This document shows, piece by piece, positions 8,817 to 17,754 of a DNA stretch of 64,000 bases. Every line of letters begins with the position of its first letter. Position 1 is the stretch's first letter. The translations under genes and the position numbers were made by a program. A model generated the notes under the pieces. That model was given only the letters and a program-made list of their open reading frames with translations. It was not told the DNA's origin and did no database searches. The DNA is from Vogesella aquatica (GTDB lineage Bacteria > Pseudomonadota > Gammaproteobacteria > Burkholderiales > Chromobacteriaceae). The DNA lies in the NCBI RefSeq assembly GCF_028548455.1, contig NZ_JAQQLF010000005.1, forward strand, positions 166,365-230,364, in the 5' to 3' direction.

Positions 8817-9959
8817 ATGCATTGCTCCCTGTTCTGTCGCGTCATCGATAACTACGGCGATATCGGCGTGTGCTGGCGTCTGGCGCGCCAACTGGTGCAC
8901 GAACACGGCTGGCAGCTGACGCTGTGGGTGGACGACCTGGCCAGCTTTGCCCGCATCGCGCCGGCGCTGGACGTGGCGCTGGCCCGCCAGTGGCTGGACG
9001 GCATCGAGGTGCGGCACTGGGCGGACACCCTGCCGGCTGACGCCGCCGTCGGCGAGGTGGTAATCGAAGCGTTTGCCTGCGAGCTGCCGGACAGCTATCA
9101 GCACGCGATGGCGGCAAAAGCCAAGCCGCCGCTGTGGCTGAACCTGGAATACCTGTCCGCCGAAGACTGGGTGGAAGGCTGCCACGGTCTGCCGTCGCCG
9201 CACCCGCGCCTGCCGCTGCAAAAGTACTTTTTCTTCCCCGGCTTTACCGCGCGTACCGGCGGCCTGTTGTGCGAGCAAGCCTTGCTGGCCGAGCGCGACG
9301 CGTGGCAAGCAGACACCGCGGCACAACGCGCCTACTGGCTAGCGCGCGGCGTACCGCCCTGCCCGCCAGGTGGCGTGCGCTACAGCCTGTTTGCCTACGA
9401 CAGCCCGGCGGCAGCGCAGTGGGTGCAGCAGCTGGCCGCCGGCAGCCAGCCGGTGCAGCTGCTGCTACCGATGGGCAAGGTGGTGCCGGACGTGCTGCAC
9501 GCGCTGGACTTGCCAGCAGATGCCGCCGCCGGCCAGCACCATCAGTGCGGCCAACTGGCGCTGTACCTGCTGCCGATGAGCGACCAGCGCGGCTACGACC
9601 GCCTGCTGTGGAGCTGCGATTTCAATATTGTGCGCGGCGAAGACAGCTTCCTGCGCGCGCAATGGGCCGGCCGTCCGTTTGCCTGGCACATCTACCGCCA
9701 GGACGACGACGCGCATATCGACAAGCTGAATGCCTTTTTGCAGCACTACTGCCACGCCATGCCGCCCGCGCTGGCTACGGCTGTGCAAGATTTCATGCTG
9801 CAATGGAACCATAACCGGCTAAGCGGCACCGCCTGGCCAGCCTTGCAGGCGCAGTGGCCAGCATGGCAGCTGCATGCCGCCGCCTGGCCGGGGCAAATTC
9901 TGGCCGGCGGCAGCCTGGCGCAGCGGCTAGTGCAATTTGCCGAAATCAGGCTACAATAG
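8817..9959 (+). CDS. earP: EF-P arginine rhamnosyltransferase EarP
   Basis: A 380-residue GT-B glycosyltransferase that moves rhamnose from dTDP-L-rhamnose to Arg32 of elongation factor P. The N terminus has the EarP signature (FCRVIDNYGDIGVCWRLARQL), with the catalytic-type Asp in DNYGD. The C terminus has GEDSFLRAQWAGRPFAWHIY, which binds the nucleotide sugar. The ATG at 8817 is the family start; an upstream frame adds 47 residues of no known homology. The next gene is its substrate, efp, 56 bases downstream, the usual arrangement in Neisseriales and pseudomonads. Confidence 0.96.
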   Translation: MHCSLFCRVIDNYGDIGVCWRLARQLVHEHGWQLTLWVDDLASFARIAPALDVALARQWLDGIEVRHWADTLPADAAVGEVVIEAFACELPDSYQHAMAAKAKPPLWLNLEYLSAEDWVEGCHGLPSPHPRLPLQKYFFFPGFTARTGGLLCEQALLAERDAWQADTAAQRAYWLARGVPPCPPGGVRYSLFAYDSPAAAQWVQQLAAGSQPVQLLLPMGKVVPDVLHALDLPADAAAGQHHQCGQLALYLLPMSDQRGYDRLLWSCDFNIVRGEDSFLRAQWAGRPFAWHIYRQDDDAHIDKLNAFLQHYCHAMPPALATAVQDFMLQWNHNRLSGTAWPALQAQWPAWQLHAAAWPGQILAGGSLAQRLVQFAEIRLQ

Positions 9960-10015
9960 CGGGTTTTCTGGAAATCCGTTTCCATTCCAATTCAAGACAT
10001 TAGGACTTTATAAGC

Positions 10016-10579
10016 ATGAAAACCGCACAGGAACTCCGCGCTGGTAACGTATTCATGGTTGGCAACGACCCGATGGTGGTGCAGAAAGCCGAATTCTCCA
10101 AATCCGGCCGTAACGCTTCCGTTGTAAAAATGAAGATGAAGAACCTGCTGACCGGCGCCGGTACCGAAACCGTGTACAAAGCCGACGACAAGTTCGACGT
10201 AGTTGTTCTGGAAAAGCGCGAGTGCACCTACTCCTACTTTGCCGACCCGATGTACGTGTTCATGGACGAAGAATTCAACCAGTACGAAGTTGAATCCGAA
10301 AACCTGGGCGACACCATCGGCTACATCATCGATGGCATGGAAGACAAGTGCGAAGTGACCTTCTACAACGGCAAGGCCATCTCCGTAGAGCTGCCGACCA
10401 CCGTGGTACGCGAAGTGGAATACACCGAGCCAGCCGTACGTGGCGACACCTCCGGTAAAGTACTGAAGCCGGCACGTATCAAAGGCACCACCATGGAGAT
10501 CCCGGTTCCGGCCTTCGTGGAAATCGGCAACCTGATCGAGATCGACACCCGCACCAACGAATTCAAGAAACGCGCCTGA
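10016..10579 (+). CDS. efp: Translation elongation factor P
   Basis: A 187-residue EF-P, full length. It relieves ribosomes stalled at polyproline by entering the E site. The loop at residues 28-34 reads SKSGRNA, placing arginine at position 32, the residue rhamnosylated by EarP rather than the lysine modified by EpmA. The family C terminus ([13 protein letters not shown]) is intact. It is followed directly by a strong terminator. Confidence 0.98.
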   Translation: MKTAQELRAGNVFMVGNDPMVVQKAEFSKSGRNASVVKMKMKNLLTGAGTETVYKADDKFDVVVLEKRECTYSYFADPMYVFMDEEFNQYEVESENLGDTIGYIIDGMEDKCEVTFYNGKAISVELPTTVVREVEYTEPAVRGDTSGKVLKPARIKGTTMEIPVPAFVEIGNLIEIDTRTNEFKKRA

Positions 10580-10596
10580 TTTACCGCGCTTTCATG

Positions 10597-10627
10597 AAAA
10601 CCGGCAGCCTGCGCTGCCGGTTTTTTT
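10597..10627 (+). terminator. Rho-independent terminator after efp
   Basis: An 8-bp stem (CCGGCAGC/GCTGCCGG) with a short loop is preceded by A4 and followed by seven T residues, 18 bases after the efp stop. Confidence 0.9.
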
Positions 10628-10697
10628 ACGCCTGCCCGCCCCGGCCGCCACAGGCAAGCTTGCCGAAAAAGCGCGTGCTGGGTATCATGCCGGCTTC

Positions 10698-10860
10698 CTG
10701 AGGGAGTAGCCGCCCTGCGAGACAGCAGGGGCTTGCGTCAACACACTTGGCCGTTCGGCCATGGCGCCAGCGACACGCGTTTGGCAAGACTCATGATTCG
10801 CCATGCACAGCGGGGGCTGCGCCATGGTGGGTCATGTTTCGTGCGCAGCCCCCTCGGAGT
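10698..10860 (+). promoter_or_regulatory. yybP-ykoY (Mn2+) riboswitch with expression platform
   Basis: The leader of the UPF0016 gene contains the yybP-ykoY features in order: AGGGAGTAGC at the base, a GC-rich hairpin (GCCCTGC...GCAGGGGC), GTCAACAC, then CTTGGCCG..CGGCCATGG and AGCGACAC with GGCAAGAC. A second, 11-bp hairpin (10812-10822 with 10843-10853, GGGGGCTGCGC/GCGCAGCCCCC) lies just before the GGAG ribosome site and probably switches access to it. This class binds Mn2+ and turns on Mn2+ export genes. Covariance-model scoring was not possible here. Confidence 0.85.
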
Positions 10861-10864
10861 CTTC

Positions 10865-11425
10865 ATGGAAGCGTTTTTCCTGTCTACCGGCATTGTTGCC
10901 CTGGCCGAAATCGGCGATAAAACCCAGCTACTGGCCCTGCTACTGGCCGCCCGCTTCAAGAAACCCGTCCCCATCATTCTGGGCATTTTTGTCGCTACCG
11001 TATTCAACCACGCCGCTGCCGCCTGGCTGGGCCACGTGGCCACCGGTTTTGTCGACATGAACATTCTGCGCTGGGTACTGGGCATCTCGTTCATCGCCAT
11101 GGCCGCATGGATGCTGATCCCGGACAAGCTGGACGACGAAACCAATCTGTTCGAGCGCTTTGGCGTGTTCGGCGCTACCTGTATCGCCTTCTTCCTGGCC
11201 GAGATGGGCGACAAGACCCAGATCGCTACCGTGGCGCTGTCGGCGCGCTATATGGACGCCACCATCGGCGTGGTGATGGGCACCACCATGGGCATGATGA
11301 TTGCCAACGTACCGGCAGTGCTGCTGGGCGAGGTCGCCGCGCGCAAGTTGCCGGTGGAACTGGTGCACAAGATCGCTGCCGGTATCTTTGCCGTGGTAGG
11401 TGTGCTGACGCTGGTGAGCTTCTAA
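10865..11425 (+). CDS. UPF0016/GDT1-family manganese exporter (MneA-like)
   Basis: A 186-residue inner-membrane protein of about six helices with the two family signature repeats EIGDKTQLLAL (near residue 14) and EMGDKTQIATV (about residue 111), which form the ion path. Bacterial members export Mn2+. The short start at 10865 follows GGAG and the riboswitch hairpin; the longer open frame reads through the riboswitch and is not coding. The riboswitch supports the manganese role. Confidence 0.9.
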   Translation: MEAFFLSTGIVALAEIGDKTQLLALLLAARFKKPVPIILGIFVATVFNHAAAAWLGHVATGFVDMNILRWVLGISFIAMAAWMLIPDKLDDETNLFERFGVFGATCIAFFLAEMGDKTQIATVALSARYMDATIGVVMGTTMGMMIANVPAVLLGEVAARKLPVELVHKIAAGIFAVVGVLTLVSF

Positions 11426-11489
11426 GCGTTGGCCGCAGCCAGCAAGCGCGGTAACACAACAAGCAGTGGCGCTTGCTGACGGACATAAA

Positions 11490-11522
11490 ACAGCGGCCAA
11501 GCTGGCAACAGCTTGGCCGCGT
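11490..11522 (-). terminator. Terminator of the DUF3857 gene
   Basis: An 11-bp stem (GCGGCCAAGCT/AGCTTGGCCGC) with a 6-base loop. On the minus strand it is followed by TGTTTTA. It contains a variant of the recurrent genome word ending TTGGCCGC. Confidence 0.75.
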
Positions 11523-11537
11523 GTCTTGCAGGCCGGC

Positions 11538-13388
11538 TTATTTCTGCAGCAGGATTTGCGACTGCGCGTCGCACTGCTCCAGCTCGTCCAGCACCCGGGC
11601 AAACGCCGGGCTGGCCAGCTCCTCTGCCGTCACCCACAGCCGTTTGCGCAGCCCCTGCTGACGCAGCCCCACGCCGTCGGCAACCTTCACCGGCTCGATG
11701 TAAAAATCCAGCCATGGCGAGTCGACCTTGCAGCGCTCCGGCTCGGCGACCACACGCACGCCATGCAAACGTACCGTAACATCCCAGCCACCGGTTTCCA
11801 GCAGATAATCGCTGACGCCAGCCTTGGCCTGGTACTCGCGCAGCGCCGCCAAGCGTTGATCCAGCAGGCGCATATCCACCAGCCTGAAACGGCCAAGCGG
11901 CCGCGAGAAGTTCTGCATCGAGGCATTCACACTGAATCGGAACGGGGTATCAATCAACCTCACCAATTCGGGGCGCACAACTTTGGCATCCTTTAGCTTC
12001 ATGCTGCCATAGGTAAAGGTATCGGCCAGTTCGCGATCCAGCGCCTGCGGGCTATCTTCCAGCCCGGCAAGCAGCTGCTTGCCGGCAACAACACCACTGA
12101 GTGCATTCGTGCCCCCTACCCGCCACTCGCCATCCGCGCCCAGCGTGTAATCGATCTGCTGCTGCTCGCGGTTAAGTGCCGGATCGTTGGCCGCAATCGT
12201 GGCTGCCTGCACGCTGCCATCACGCAGCAGATAAGCCGGGCGGTCCTCCAGCTGCGACACGACCCCACCCAGCGCATTCAGCTTTTGTGTGCCGTCCAGC
12301 CAGTAATCGCGGCCGTCTACCTGCAAATGTACGATGGCGTGGTTCAGATAACCGTACGGCGTCAGCAGCGGTGGCGCGTTATCCACATCGGACCGCACCA
12401 GCGCCACCTCGGCCTGCAAGCCGGCAGCACGCAGCATGGCGGCCAGTGTCAGCGCCATGTCTTTGCAGTCGCCAAAGCCGCGCTGCTCGATCTGCGCCAG
12501 CGTAAACGGGATGTGACCGTTCTCGTTGAGACGCCAGTCGCCCATGTAGCGGATACGCTCGTTGATATCGCGCAGGATGGCAGCCACCTGCTGCTGCCAC
12601 GGCAGCCCCTTGACGCTATCGACTGTTGACTGTGCGCGTGATGGCAAAGCATCGCGCAAGCGCTGATCGAAAGCCTGCGCTACCGGTGCCAGATAACGCA
12701 AAGCATCCGGCTCGGTACTGATTTCCAGCTGCGGCCCCAACCGGAGGCGGAAGCGGCGGCCACTTTCGGTGGTATCCAGAAACAAAGGTTGGGTGAGGCT
12801 GGCCGTAAACACGCGGCCCTCATCCTGCTGCGCTACTTGCAGCAAACCTTCCGTGTATTTGCTACGCCAGTGCAAAGGCTTGTCCGACTCGATACGCAGA
12901 TTTAACTGATCGACCCTGGCGGCATCTGCCGTGGCCACAAAACGTTCCGACAGATCGGTATAAGGCGCCACCCGGGCTTCTTGCCGGCGCTGACGGATGA
13001 CCAGCGTGCTGCCTACCGCCACCTCGGGGTACGCCAGTTTGATGAAGCGGTATCCTTGAAAACCATTCTGCCCAGGCACATCGCCGCGCTGGATATCGCG
13101 GCTTGGCACAGCCAGCTTGCGGCCATCCGGCTGCAAAGTGTACGCCTCCAGCATATCTACCTTGTCACCCTCATTTACCCATAGGGTGTAAGTGCCCAAC
13201 TCGCGACCTGCGTCTTTCAGAACGGTGGTTTGCTGGGTGATGGTGCAATCAATCCCCTTTTTCACCTGCCAGCGGCACTGCTTGTCCAGCTTGATGGCCA
13301 CAATTGCTTCGCTGTCCGGCTTCAGCGCGGCATAACCGGGTTGACTGAACATGGCAGCCAGCAGCAGCGCCAGATACGGTTTTTTCAT
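11538..13388 (-). CDS. DUF3857 / transglutaminase-like periplasmic protein
   Basis: A 616-residue exported protein with a signal peptide (cleavage near GYA/A, residue 20). An N-terminal DUF3857 beta domain (about 40-210) is followed by a transglutaminase-like cysteine-protease fold. The catalytic Cys lies in FGDCKDMALTLAAML (about residue 307), with the His in LNHAIVHLQV and Asp in DYWLDGTQ. A C-terminal beta domain follows. An AGGAA ribosome site precedes the start. Homologues are widespread; their substrate is unknown. It is a single-gene unit, flanked by terminators on both sides. Confidence 0.85.
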   Translation of the reverse strand: MKKPYLALLLAAMFSQPGYAALKPDSEAIVAIKLDKQCRWQVKKGIDCTITQQTTVLKDAGRELGTYTLWVNEGDKVDMLEAYTLQPDGRKLAVPSRDIQRGDVPGQNGFQGYRFIKLAYPEVAVGSTLVIRQRRQEARVAPYTDLSERFVATADAARVDQLNLRIESDKPLHWRSKYTEGLLQVAQQDEGRVFTASLTQPLFLDTTESGRRFRLRLGPQLEISTEPDALRYLAPVAQAFDQRLRDALPSRAQSTVDSVKGLPWQQQVAAILRDINERIRYMGDWRLNENGHIPFTLAQIEQRGFGDCKDMALTLAAMLRAAGLQAEVALVRSDVDNAPPLLTPYGYLNHAIVHLQVDGRDYWLDGTQKLNALGGVVSQLEDRPAYLLRDGSVQAATIAANDPALNREQQQIDYTLGADGEWRVGGTNALSGVVAGKQLLAGLEDSPQALDRELADTFTYGSMKLKDAKVVRPELVRLIDTPFRFSVNASMQNFSRPLGRFRLVDMRLLDQRLAALREYQAKAGVSDYLLETGGWDVTVRLHGVRVVAEPERCKVDSPWLDFYIEPVKVADGVGLRQQGLRKRLWVTAEELASPAFARVLDELEQCDAQSQILLQK

Positions 13389-13460
13389 ACGGTTTTCCTT
13401 TGGCTCATCGTCTGCGCGTCATGACAAACGCCACATTATGCACAAGTCATTGCCATGGAT

Positions 13461-13497
13461 AAAACAAAACCGCAGCACCTGGCTGCGGTTTTGTTTT
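13461..13497. terminator. Bidirectional terminator downstream of rnr
   Basis: A near-perfect inverted repeat (AAAACAAAACCGCAG and its complement) has A/T runs on both sides. It follows the rnr stop on the minus strand and lies in the region upstream of the DUF3857 gene start. Confidence 0.85.
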
Positions 13498-13514
13498 CGC
13501 TTGCTACGCCAGGC

Positions 13515-16436
13515 TTAACGGCGCGGGCTGCGGCGGCTGCGCGGCTTTGGTGCCGCGCCATCGGCCGCCGGCGCTGCCGGTGCCGGGCTGGCCGGCGCCT
13601 CACTGGCTGGCGCAGGGTTGGCCGCAGCAGTGGCCGCCGGCTTGCGGCGGCGCGGCGCCTTGGCGGGGGCCGCATCGGCTGCCGGAGCGGCAGTTTGCGC
13701 TGCCGGCTGGCTGGCAGCCGGCTTCGGCTCCGCAGGTTGCGCTGTAGCGGCTTTGCTAGCCGGTGCCTTGGTGGCGGCCGCTTTGCGCGGTGCACGCGGT
13801 GGCTTGGCCGGGACCGGCGCGTCGGCGGCTGCCGGCGTGGTCTCGACCTGCTTCGGCGCGACCGGCTTGGCTTCAAGCTGTTTGGCTGCAACCGGTTTGG
13901 TTTCAACCTGCTTGGGCTCTACCTGCTTAGGCTCTACCTGCTTGGCTGCAACTGGCTTGCTTTCTACCGGTTTGGCAACCACAGGTTTGGCAGCTGCTGC
14001 TTCTGCCGGCTTGTTGGCCGCATTGCCCTTGCCACGGTTGCGCTTGCGGGACGACGGTTTGGCGGCCGGTGCCGGCTCGCTGGCCACCGGCAATACCGCC
14101 GGCACCAGCTTGACGCTGACTTCGGCTGCAGGCTTGGCTGGCGCCTTCTGTGGCGGCTCGAAACCACCCTGGCGACGCTTGTCGCGACGGTTTTTCTGAT
14201 GACGCGAGCCGCGATCGTGTTCGCGACCACCATCCCGGCCACCGTCACGCCCGCCATCGCCCTTGCCGCGGCCAACATCGAGCAGCGCAAAATCAACCTG
14301 CGCGGTTTCCAGGTCGGCACGCATCACCTTGATGGTAACGGCATCGCCCAGCTGGTAACGCAGGCCGCTCTTCTCGCCGATGATGGCTTGCAGGTCTTTG
14401 TGGAAGTGGAAGTAATCCTTGCCCAGCTCGGAGATATGGATCATGCCTTCCACGTACAGGCCATCCAGCAGCACGAAGATGCCGAAACCGGCCACGGCGC
14501 TGATCTTGCCGGTGAACACTTCGCCCACCTTGTCGCGCATGAAGTAGGTTTTCAGCCACGATTGCACGTCGCGGCTGGCGTCATCGGCGCGGCGCTCGGC
14601 CATGGAGCAGTGCTCGCCGATGGCTTCCCACTTGCCCGGCTTGTACTTCTTGCCAGCCAGGATAGCCTTGATGGTACGGTGCACCAGCAGGTCGGGGTAG
14701 CGGCGGATCGGCGAGGTAAAGTGGGTGTATGCCTCGTACGACAGGCCGAAGTGGCCCAGGTTTTCCGGCTGGTACACCGCCTGCTGCATGGAGCGCAGCA
14801 GCATGGTCTGGATCATGCTGGCGTCCGGGCGCTCGCGCACGCGGTCGGCCAGCTCGGCGTAGTCTTTGGTGGTGGGCTTGTCGCCGCCACCCAGGGTCAG
14901 GCCGCTGACATTCAGGAAGCGGCGCAGGTTTTCCAGCTTCTCTGGCGTCGGGCCTTCGTGCACGCGGAACAGGCATTTGTGTTCGTGCTTGAGAATGAAC
15001 TCGGCCGAGCACACGTTGGCCGCCAGCATGCATTCTTCGATCAGGCGGTGGGCGTCGTTGCGCACTACCGGTACGATCTTGTCGATCTTGCCCTGCTCGT
15101 TGAACAGCATCTGCGTCTCGACGGTATCGAAATCCACCGCGCCGCGTTTCTTGCGCTGCGCCAGCAGCTGCTGGAACAGGGCGTACAGGGTTTCCAGCTG
15201 CGGTTTGCGCGGGTGCTCGCCGCCTTCGGACAGCAGCTGCCATACCTGGGTATAGGTAAAGCGCGTTTGCGAGCGCATTACTGCCGGGTAAAACTGGTAC
15301 TTTTTCACCTTGCCGCGCGCCGAGATCTGCATATCGCACACCATGCACAGGCGGTCCACATCCGGGTTCAGCGAGCAGATGCCGTTGGACAGCTCTTCCG
15401 GCAGCATGGGGATCACGCGGCGCGGGAAGTACACCGAGGTGCTACGGGTGCGCGCATCCACGTCCAGCGCGTCGCCGGGGCGCACGTAGTGGCTGACGTC
15501 GGCAATGGCCACGATCAGGCGGAAACCTTTGCCGCTCTTCTCCGCGTATACCGCGTCGTCAAAGTCGCGCGCGGTTTCACCGTCGATGGTCACCAGCGGC
15601 AGGTCGCGCAGGTCTACGCGGTCCTTGCTGTCTTTCTTGCCAACTTTTTGCGAGGTAGCCACGGCCTGGGCCACGGCTTCATCGCTGAAAATATGCGGCA
15701 GGTCGTGCTTGCGCAGCGCGATTTCGATTTCCATGCCTGGGTCGGCGTAATCGCCCAGTACTTCACAGACCTTCACGATGGCCTGACGGTGGGCATCGGC
15801 GTATTCCACGATATCGACCATTACCACCTGGCCGTGCTTGGCGCCGCCGTCGCCGCCGGCTTCCACCATCATCTCCTGGCGCACGCGGCGGTCTTCGGCC
15901 ACGGCAAACCACACGCCGCGCTCGTTATAGATACGGGCAATCAGGCGGGTGGTGGCGCGCTCGATCACATCGGCAATACGGCCTTCCGGGCGGCCACGGC
16001 GGTCGGTACCGGCCGGACGGACCATCACGCGGTCACCGTGCATCACCTTGTGCATTTCGCGTTCGGAAAGATAGATATCGTCGCCTTCGCCGTCTTCGCG
16101 CACGGCAAAACCGTAGCCATCACGATGGCCGGAGATACGGCAGGGGATCAGGTCGAGCTTCTGCGCCACGCAGATCTCGCCCTTGCGGTTAATCAGGATC
16201 TGGCCGGCACGTTCCATGGCGCGCAGGCGGCGCTCGAACAGGTCCAGCTCGTGATCGTAAATGGGGAAAACGGCCGCCAGTTCCTCTGCGTGCATCGGCA
16301 CGCCATTTTTTTCGAGGATTTCCAGGACAAATTCGCGGCTAGGTAAGGGATTGTCGTATTTGGTTTTTTCGCGACTCAGGTGCGGGTCCTGCAGGCGCAA
16401 AGGCTGGTTCTTGCTGTTTTTTCTATTGGAGGCCAT
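13515..16436 (-). CDS. rnr: Ribonuclease R with long low-complexity tail
   Basis: A 973-residue 3'-5' exoribonuclease that degrades structured RNA. Order: N-terminal helix-turn-helix and cold-shock domains, RNB catalytic domain with the metal-binding aspartates of ARDFDDAVYAE, then an S1 domain (VGEVFTGKISAVAGFGIFV). The last 220 or so residues are a Lys/Ala/Pro-rich tail containing repeats of the type KPVAAKQVEPKQVE, ending in RSRRSPRR. The tail is much longer than in E. coli RNase R (813 aa total). The ATG at 16436 is used because frames further upstream run into the tRNA genes. Its start codon abuts the -35 box of the divergent tRNA promoter. Confidence 0.95.
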   Translation of the reverse strand: MASNRKNSKNQPLRLQDPHLSREKTKYDNPLPSREFVLEILEKNGVPMHAEELAAVFPIYDHELDLFERRLRAMERAGQILINRKGEICVAQKLDLIPCRISGHRDGYGFAVREDGEGDDIYLSEREMHKVMHGDRVMVRPAGTDRRGRPEGRIADVIERATTRLIARIYNERGVWFAVAEDRRVRQEMMVEAGGDGGAKHGQVVMVDIVEYADAHRQAIVKVCEVLGDYADPGMEIEIALRKHDLPHIFSDEAVAQAVATSQKVGKKDSKDRVDLRDLPLVTIDGETARDFDDAVYAEKSGKGFRLIVAIADVSHYVRPGDALDVDARTRSTSVYFPRRVIPMLPEELSNGICSLNPDVDRLCMVCDMQISARGKVKKYQFYPAVMRSQTRFTYTQVWQLLSEGGEHPRKPQLETLYALFQQLLAQRKKRGAVDFDTVETQMLFNEQGKIDKIVPVVRNDAHRLIEECMLAANVCSAEFILKHEHKCLFRVHEGPTPEKLENLRRFLNVSGLTLGGGDKPTTKDYAELADRVRERPDASMIQTMLLRSMQQAVYQPENLGHFGLSYEAYTHFTSPIRRYPDLLVHRTIKAILAGKKYKPGKWEAIGEHCSMAERRADDASRDVQSWLKTYFMRDKVGEVFTGKISAVAGFGIFVLLDGLYVEGMIHISELGKDYFHFHKDLQAIIGEKSGLRYQLGDAVTIKVMRADLETAQVDFALLDVGRGKGDGGRDGGRDGGREHDRGSRHQKNRRDKRRQGGFEPPQKAPAKPAAEVSVKLVPAVLPVASEPAPAAKPSSRKRNRGKGNAANKPAEAAAAKPVVAKPVESKPVAAKQVEPKQVEPKQVETKPVAAKQLEAKPVAPKQVETTPAAADAPVPAKPPRAPRKAAATKAPASKAATAQPAEPKPAASQPAAQTAAPAADAAPAKAPRRRKPAATAAANPAPASEAPASPAPAAPAADGAAPKPRSRRSPRR

Positions 16437-16463
16437 TGACACTCTCAAAATGATCATTATAAT
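16436..16463 (+). promoter_or_regulatory. Consensus sigma-70 promoter of the tRNA-Leu array
   Basis: TTGACA (16436-16441), a 16-base spacer and TATAAT (16458-16463), both perfect consensus, 62 bases before the first tRNA. The -10 lies in a 10-bp palindrome, CATTATAATG, so the minus strand also reads TATAAT toward rnr. Confidence 0.85.
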
Positions 16464-16524
16464 GCGTGCTTCTTCGGTGCACTGCCCTAAACAAGCAGCA
16501 GCAGCGATGATACAGCAAAGCAGC

Positions 16525-16611
16525 GCCCAGGTGGCGGAATTGGTAGACGCACTAGGTTCAGGTCCTAGCGCCCGCAAGGGTGTGGAAGTTCGAGTCTTCT
16601 CTTGGGCACCA
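16525..16611 (+). tRNA. tRNA-Leu (CAG), copy 1
   Basis: An 87-base tRNA with encoded CCA. Acceptor GCCCAGG pairs with CTTGGGC. The anticodon loop TTCAGGT gives anticodon CAG (codon CUG). The long variable arm is typical of tRNA-Leu. First of five copies with identical sequence. Confidence 0.97.
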
Positions 16612-16648
16612 GCAAATGCTCGCTTCTTTGTTGTAGAAAACCCGGTTG

Positions 16649-16735
16649 GCCCAGGTGGCGGAATTGGTAGACGCACTAGGTTCAGGTCCTAGCGCCCGCA
16701 AGGGTGTGGAAGTTCGAGTCTTCTCTTGGGCACCA
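16649..16735 (+). tRNA. tRNA-Leu (CAG), copy 2
   Basis: Identical 87-base sequence to copy 1, after a 37-base spacer of unrelated sequence. Confidence 0.97.
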
Positions 16736-16774
16736 GCAGCAATGCTGATATTCAACCGGTAAAAAATTTGTCGT

Positions 16775-16861
16775 GCCCAGGTGGCGGAATTGGTAGACGC
16801 ACTAGGTTCAGGTCCTAGCGCCCGCAAGGGTGTGGAAGTTCGAGTCTTCTCTTGGGCACCA
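16775..16861 (+). tRNA. tRNA-Leu (CAG), copy 3
   Basis: Identical 87-base sequence to the other copies, after a 39-base spacer. Confidence 0.97.
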
Positions 16862-16907
16862 GCAAGTTATCTTGCTGTTGACACGACAACTGACAATCAA
16901 GGTTTTG

Positions 16908-16994
16908 GCCCAGGTGGCGGAATTGGTAGACGCACTAGGTTCAGGTCCTAGCGCCCGCAAGGGTGTGGAAGTTCGAGTCTTCTCTTGGGCACCA
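16908..16994 (+). tRNA. tRNA-Leu (CAG), copy 4
   Basis: Identical 87-base sequence to the other copies, after a 46-base spacer. Confidence 0.97.
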
Positions 16995-17038
16995 TCACTT
17001 TTTGTCAGATAGCAGTCGGCAGCACACAATCAGGTTTA

Positions 17039-17125
17039 GCCCAGGTGGCGGAATTGGTAGACGCACTAGGTTCAGGTCCTAGCGCCCGCAAGGGTGTGGA
17101 AGTTCGAGTCTTCTCTTGGGCACCA
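17039..17125 (+). tRNA. tRNA-Leu (CAG), copy 5
   Basis: Identical 87-base sequence. Last of the array, followed after 3 bases by the terminator. Confidence 0.97.
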
Positions 17126-17127
17126 GT

Positions 17128-17162
17128 TAAAAAAGCCGTTGACACAGTCAGCGGCTTTTTTG
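17128..17162 (+). terminator. Terminator of the tRNA-Leu operon
   Basis: AAAAAAGCCG...CGGCTTTTTT with an inner TGAC/GTCA pairing and a T run. It closes the five-tRNA transcript. Confidence 0.9.
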
Positions 17163-17182
17163 CGTTTGTACGCCCCATCCAT

Positions 17183-17206
17183 AGGTTGGCCGCATGCGGC
17201 CAACCT
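17183..17206. repeat. 24-bp perfect palindrome built from two GGTTGGCCGC words
   Basis: AGGTTGGCCGC and its complement are joined by AT. It lies between the tRNA terminator and the dtd stop. It may act as a terminator for dtd on the minus strand, although no T run follows. Confidence 0.7.
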
Positions 17207-17218
17207 TGCCCTGCCGGC

Positions 17219-17671
17219 TTATTCCGGCGCCTTGCTGTCCAGCCAGATGGTCACCGGGCCATCGTTCACCAGCGCCACCTGCATGTCGGCGCCAAACACG
17301 CCAGTGGGCACCGGCTTGCCTAGCGCGGCGGCCATCGCCATCACAAAGCTGTCGAACATCGGCTGCGAAATCTCGCCCCGCGCGGCGCGGCTGTAGCCGG
17401 GGCGGTTGCCCTTCTTGCAGCTGGCAAACAGCGTGAACTGGCTCACCGCCAGCACTTCGCCCCCTGCGTCCAGCACCGAGCGGTTCATCACACCCTGCTC
17501 GTCGTTAAAAATGCGCAACTGGCTGACCTTGCGTACCAGCCAGTCGATGTCGGCGGCCGTATCGGCCTCCTCCACCCCCACCAGCAACAGCAAGCCGGCG
17601 CCGATCTGCCCCGTGATGCTGCCCTCTACCGTTACCGACGCCTGGGTAACGCGCTGTACCAATACCCGCAT
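17219..17671 (-). CDS. dtd: D-aminoacyl-tRNA deacylase
   Basis: A 150-residue enzyme that removes D-amino acids (and glycine mischarged on tRNA-Ala) from tRNA. Signatures: [15 protein letters not shown] at the start, SQFTLFA around residue 78 and [11 protein letters not shown] near the end, the cross-subunit Gly-cisPro region. The start at 17671 matches the family; a longer frame adds 16 residues. It is divergent from yaaA. Confidence 0.96.
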   Translation of the reverse strand: MRVLVQRVTQASVTVEGSITGQIGAGLLLLVGVEEADTAADIDWLVRKVSQLRIFNDEQGVMNRSVLDAGGEVLAVSQFTLFASCKKGNRPGYSRAARGEISQPMFDSFVMAMAAALGKPVPTGVFGADMQVALVNDGPVTIWLDSKAPE

Positions 17672-17754
17672 GCCTGCCTTTCCTGCCGCGTACCATTCAC
17701 CGGCTGCGCCGCCATGCATTAGAATGGCCGCCGCCCACCGCCTAAGGACGTGAC

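Noticed and set aside
13455..16346. 963-codon open frame opposite rnr
   Set aside because: It is a shadow of the GC-rich rnr gene on the other strand. Its protein is Ala/His/Gly-rich without motifs, while rnr has all catalytic residues.
16558..17029. Open frames across the tRNA array
   Set aside because: They repeat the same peptide because they translate tRNA genes.
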